Part shown: piece after piece, positions 8,438 to 9,891 of the stretch
Layout: each line of letters starts with the position of its first letter
Position numbering within the stretch: the stretch's first letter is position 1
Assembly (NCBI GenBank): GCA_003023245.1
Contig: PXTR01000028.1
Location: 1-9,891, forward strand
Source: Bacteroidetes bacterium QS_8_68_15
GTDB taxonomy: Bacteria; Bacteroidota; Rhodothermia; Rhodothermales; Salinibacteraceae
Direction: 5' to 3'
Length of the DNA: 9,891 bases
Translations under genes and position numbers: made by a program
Notes under the pieces: model-generated
Database searches by the model: none
The model's input: only the letters and a program-made list of their open reading frames with translations
What the model was told of the DNA's origin: nothing

Positions 8438-8486
8438 AAAAACCTTCAACTTTCAACTTTCAACCTTCAACCCAAAACCCGAAACT
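8438..8486 (+). repeat. Heptamer array ending 3 bp before the start codon at 8490
   Basis: Seven 7-bp units lie end to end: aaaaacc, ttcaact, ttcaact, ttcaacc, ttcaacc, caaaacc, cgaaact. Then come gaa and the ATG at 8490. The middle four differ only in the last base (consensus TTCAACY), the clearest array in the window. The 85 bases before it (8353-8437), back to the lipB stop, hold no gene, convincing promoter or terminator that I can see. The A-rich end of the array also gives the purine-rich, Shine-Dalgarno-free leader common for Bacteroidota genes. Confidence 0.9.
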
Positions 8487-8489
8487 GAA

Positions 8490-8846
8490 ATGCCTTTCGA
8501 CGGCGAACGCTTCACGCAGGTCCTGCTCGCCGAGGCGCTCTTCTACGACGAGGCGTACGGCGCGCTCGGCAGCCTCAGCCTCATCGACGCGGAGGCGCGC
8601 TGCGAGCGCTACCTCGCCTCTTTTATGCCCGAGGACGGCACCTTCGTCGTCGAGGAGGCCACCGCCTGGGACGACGACGCGCCGGAGGGCGAGGACGAAG
8701 CCATCGGCTACGCGCTGGCGACCGACAGCGACGAGTACGGTCACTACGACAACCCCGAGCAGGCTGCCGAGGCGCTCTTTTCGCTCGCGCGCTCCCGCAA
8801 CCTCCAGCCCAGCCTGACGCTCCTGTTCGAGGACGAAGGCGTGTAG
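8490..8846 (+). CDS. Small highly acidic hypothetical protein (118 aa)
   Basis: I do not recognise this protein. It begins at ATG 8490 (MPFDGERFTQVLLAEALFYD) and ends at TAG 8844-8846. By my count it has about 28 Asp/Glu, only 5 Arg and no Lys, so it is strongly acidic. The acidic residues concentrate in the middle (AWDDDAPEGEDEAIGYALAT, about residues 59-78). There is one Cys (residue 38), no signal peptide and no membrane segment, so it is probably soluble and cytoplasmic. The N-terminal third and the end (PEQAAEALFSLARSRNLQPS) look helical. Its coding status rests on a natural, non-repetitive composition, the heptamer array just upstream like that of lipB, and the lack of a competing frame. 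It lies 137 bp after lipB on the same strand and converges with the DUF423 gene. No function is proposed. Confidence 0.75.
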   Translation: MPFDGERFTQVLLAEALFYDEAYGALGSLSLIDAEARCERYLASFMPEDGTFVVEEATAWDDDAPEGEDEAIGYALATDSDEYGHYDNPEQAAEALFSLARSRNLQPSLTLLFEDEGV

Positions 8847-8856
8847 TGTGCGCGGG

Positions 8857-8879
8857 GCGCTTGGCGTTTCTTGAAGCGC
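8857..8879. terminator. Weak hairpin between convergent genes
   Basis: GCGCTT (8857-8862) can pair with AAGCGC (8874-8879) around an 11-base loop. It lies 10 bp after the stop of the gene at 8490 and before the end of the convergent DUF423 gene. The position suits a terminator, but the stem is short and no T-run follows on either strand, so this is tentative. Confidence 0.25.
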
Positions 8880-8924
8880 GAACGTGGCGACGAGAGGAAA
8901 CCGCCTCGCTTCGGGGGCCCGGCG

Positions 8925-9247
8925 CTACGCGCCCTGCACCAGCGCCCCGCCCAACAGCGCCCAGCCTACCAAAAACGCCGCGCCGCCGACGGGCGTGACG
9001 GCCCCGAGCCAGCCGGTGTCGGTGAGCACGAGCAGGTAAAGGCCGCGCCGCCGGCGCCGGGGAGCGTCCGCGCCGCCCAGCCGACGAAGAGCAGCGCCAG
9101 CGCGTGGTACATCTGGTAGCGCACGGCCGTCTCGAAGACCGCCAAGCGTTCCGGCGTCAGCCGCTCCGATAGCGCGTGTGCGCCGAAGGCGCCGGCGGCC
9201 ACGGCCAGCCCGGCGGCGACCGCACCGGTGAGAAGAAAGGGTTTCAT
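8925..9247 (-). CDS. DUF423-family small membrane protein, frame broken (probable deletion of TM3)
   Basis: The family hallmarks are clear although the function of DUF423 proteins is not known. From ATG 9247 the minus strand reads [20 protein letters not shown] (first membrane helix) then [30 protein letters not shown] (residues 38-57, running into the second helix) follows, up to about residue 66. This frame then becomes nonsense and stops at 8966. The family C-terminus continues in another frame from about 9041: [20 protein letters not shown], then [18 protein letters not shown], stop TAG 8927-8925. Family members have four helices in about 120-125 residues. Here the two parts sum to about 106 residues, and the start of the third helix (the usual G-x-x-LFSGS region) is missing. 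The total length of 323 bases fits loss of 3n+1 bases, about 40-50. No Shine-Dalgarno precedes the ATG. An in-frame ATG further upstream (9436) runs through the repeat region and is rejected as start. Confidence 0.88.
9036..9062 (-). other. Frame break with apparent deletion inside the DUF423 gene
   Basis: On the minus strand the good frame ends around [10 protein letters not shown] (about 9050) and the next good frame starts with ctt tac ctg at 9041. The join lies against a perfect 10-bp palindrome, ccggcgccgg (9051-9060), inside a longer run of only G and C (9041-9063). Because family sequence is missing and not merely shifted, a deletion fits better than a single-base error. Confidence 0.75.
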
Positions 9248-9264
9248 GCTGTGGCGTTCGTTTC

Positions 9265-9292
9265 GCCGAGAAGCAGTTGCCGAGAAGCAGGC
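9265..9292. repeat. 14-bp-period direct repeat (two heptamer pairs)
   Basis: gccgagaagcag occurs at 9265-9276 and again at 9279-9290, a 14-bp period that splits into heptamers: gccgaga, agcagtt, gccgaga, agcaggc. It lies about 18 bp upstream of the DUF423 ATG on that gene's strand, echoing the 7-bp arrays before the two plus-strand genes, though with a different unit sequence. Confidence 0.7.
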
Positions 9293-9308
9293 GAGGCCGC
9301 GGGAGAAC

Positions 9309-9457
9309 GTGATGCGTGAAATGTGATGCGTGATGAAGTCAGGCCGATGGGCTGTCGCTCTGGACCGACCGGCCCGTCCATGCAGAAAGCATTGCTGCTG
9401 ACCTCCTTGTTCAGCGACTGCCGACCGGAACCTCACGCATCACGGGTCACGCATTAC
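9309..9457. repeat. Inverted pair of GCATCAC-type heptamer blocks around 99 bp
   Basis: The left arm 9309-9333 is built of heptamers gtgatgc, gtgaaat, gtgatgc, gtga. The right arm 9433-9457 is its near inverse (tcacgca, tcacggg, tcacgca, ttac). Aligned as an inverted repeat, 21 of 25 bases pair, with three of the four mismatches grouped in the centre. The arms could form a long hairpin or mark the ends of a small non-autonomous element. No transposase gene is present, and target-site duplications are not evident. Confidence 0.8.
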
Positions 9458-9505
9458 GAAACCCAAGTTGTGAGGTATGGCGAAAACCAATCAAACCAGC
9501 GTGTC

Positions 9506-9526
9506 ATCCCGCACTTGATGCGGGAT
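9506..9526. repeat. REP-like palindrome
   Basis: atcccgca (9506-9513) and tgcgggat (9519-9526) form a perfect 8-bp stem with loop cttga, preceded by gtgtc and followed by ctccc. A further outer pair, caaacc (9492-9497) and ggtttg (9534-9539), may extend the structure. This resembles the dispersed GTCATCCCG-type palindromic repeats seen in many bacterial genomes. It lies 24 bp beyond the stop of the minus-strand gene at 9551, so it could also act as a 3' stabilising hairpin; no T-run follows. Confidence 0.8.
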
Positions 9527-9550
9527 CTCCCTCGGTTTGGCTGCCAATAA

Positions 9551-9891
9551 TCACGGACGCTCGAAGTGCTCGCAGCCGGTGTTGGGACTCGTCGGCCAGC
9601 GCATGCGCAAGCGAACGGTGAGGAAATGGCCGTCGCGCTCCTGCTCAGCGGCGGCGAGCTCGAGGCAGGAGTTCGGCAGCGCGCCCTCGATGAGCAGTTC
9701 GGCCGGCACGGCGTCCTGCTCCTGCTCGAACGGCGCGGCCCGCACGGTCACGTCGCTGACGGGCGCGGCGTAGCGCGCGTACGAAACGCCGCCCTCGGGA
9801 GGCGTCATCGTGAGCGTCGCGCGGCCCGTGTCGGCGGCGGCGGGCTCGTGGCGGTGGCCGTAGCGCTGATCGGGCGGCTTCTGGCGCGCGG
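9551..9891 (-). CDS. Hypothetical protein, C-terminal part (5' end beyond window)
   Basis: The minus-strand frame is open from the right window edge to a TGA at 9553-9551, giving 112 visible residues; the start is outside, and the ATG at 9808 is only internal. The first part is polar (QKPPDQRYGHRHEPAAADTG). Then comes YARYAAPVSDVTVRAAPFEQ and a likely beta-rich segment, ELLIEGALPNSCLELAAAEQ, then GHFLTVRLRMRW and NTGCEHF. The G-x-LP-x-x-C strand followed by a Cys about 30 residues later resembles, from memory only, small domains of secreted or lipoprotein hypotheticals. In those, more sequence usually follows the second Cys, whereas here the protein ends six residues after it. The two Cys could form a disulfide in the periplasm. 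No function is assigned. Confidence 0.65.
   Translation of the reverse strand, partial: ARQKPPDQRYGHRHEPAAADTGRATLTMTPPEGGVSYARYAAPVSDVTVRAAPFEQEQDAVPAELLIEGALPNSCLELAAAEQERDGHFLTVRLRMRWPTSPNTGCEHFERP

Larger units (their letters stand above)
9248..9550. other. Gene-free, repeat-filled region upstream of DUF423
   Basis: About 300 bases between the DUF423 start and the stop of the next minus-strand gene contain no credible coding sequence: short frames here lack family similarity and cross the repeats. It holds a 14-bp-period direct repeat (9265-9292), an inverted pair of heptamer blocks (9309-9333 and 9433-9457) and a REP-like palindrome (9506-9526). The 99 bp between the inverted arms contain the motif gaccgg twice (at about 9366 and 9423) and nothing else recognised. 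Any DUF423 promoter must lie here, but I see no convincing Bacteroidota-type promoter. Confidence 0.7.

Noticed and set aside
8871..9119. Plus-strand open frame opposite DUF423
   Set aside because: It overlaps recognised DUF423 coding on the other strand and has random-looking Arg/Pro-rich composition.
8966..9436. Longer DUF423 start at 9436 on the minus strand
   Set aside because: The extra N-terminal sequence crosses the inverted heptamer repeats and has no family similarity; [10 protein letters not shown] at 9247 is the usual family N-terminus.
9309..9457. Insertion sequence
   Set aside because: No transposase is encoded between the inverted arms and no target duplication is evident.
7492..9463. 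CRISPR array
   Set aside because: The tandem units are only 7 bp, without spacers of constant length and without cas genes.

Overview
The window is GC-rich bacterial DNA with GC-biased third codon positions. It looks like a member of the Bacteroidota, probably the high-GC Rhodothermia/Salinibacter/Rubricoccus side. Three points support this. Three quarters of the window is one gene for SprA, the giant outer-membrane translocon of the type IX secretion system (T9SS), which is confined to Bacteroidota and relatives. None of the three visible gene starts has a Shine-Dalgarno sequence, as is usual in that phylum. Several proteins are strongly acidic, which fits a salt-adapted or Rhodothermia-like lineage. 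The phylum call is firm; the class is inference.

Layout. Positions 1-7450 (+): sprA, entering from the left edge, so its signal peptide and start are not in the window. The reading frame breaks near 1477-1481, and the conserved stretch expected there is absent. From there the second frame runs intact to the TGA at 7448-7450. Positions 7534-8352 (+): lipB, octanoyltransferase of lipoate synthesis, starting at a GTG. Positions 8490-8846 (+): a small, very acidic protein I do not recognise. Positions 8925-9247 (-): a DUF423-family membrane protein, also broken in frame, with most of its third membrane helix missing. Positions 9248-9550: no gene, but several repeats. Positions 9551-9891 (-): the C-terminal part of a hypothetical protein that runs off the right edge.

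The non-coding DNA is more patterned than the genes. Blocks of degenerate 7-bp tandem repeats end at, or 3 bp before, the start codons of lipB and the acidic gene. Related 7-bp-phased blocks lie upstream of DUF423. Two of these form the arms of an inverted repeat around 99 bp, and a REP-like palindrome follows.

I see no mobile-element gene, tRNA, rRNA, CRISPR array or defence system, and no clearly new multi-gene system. The items most worth a second look are the two frame breaks, both of which seem to delete conserved sequence at GC-rich self-complementary DNA, and the family of start-codon-proximal heptamer repeats.
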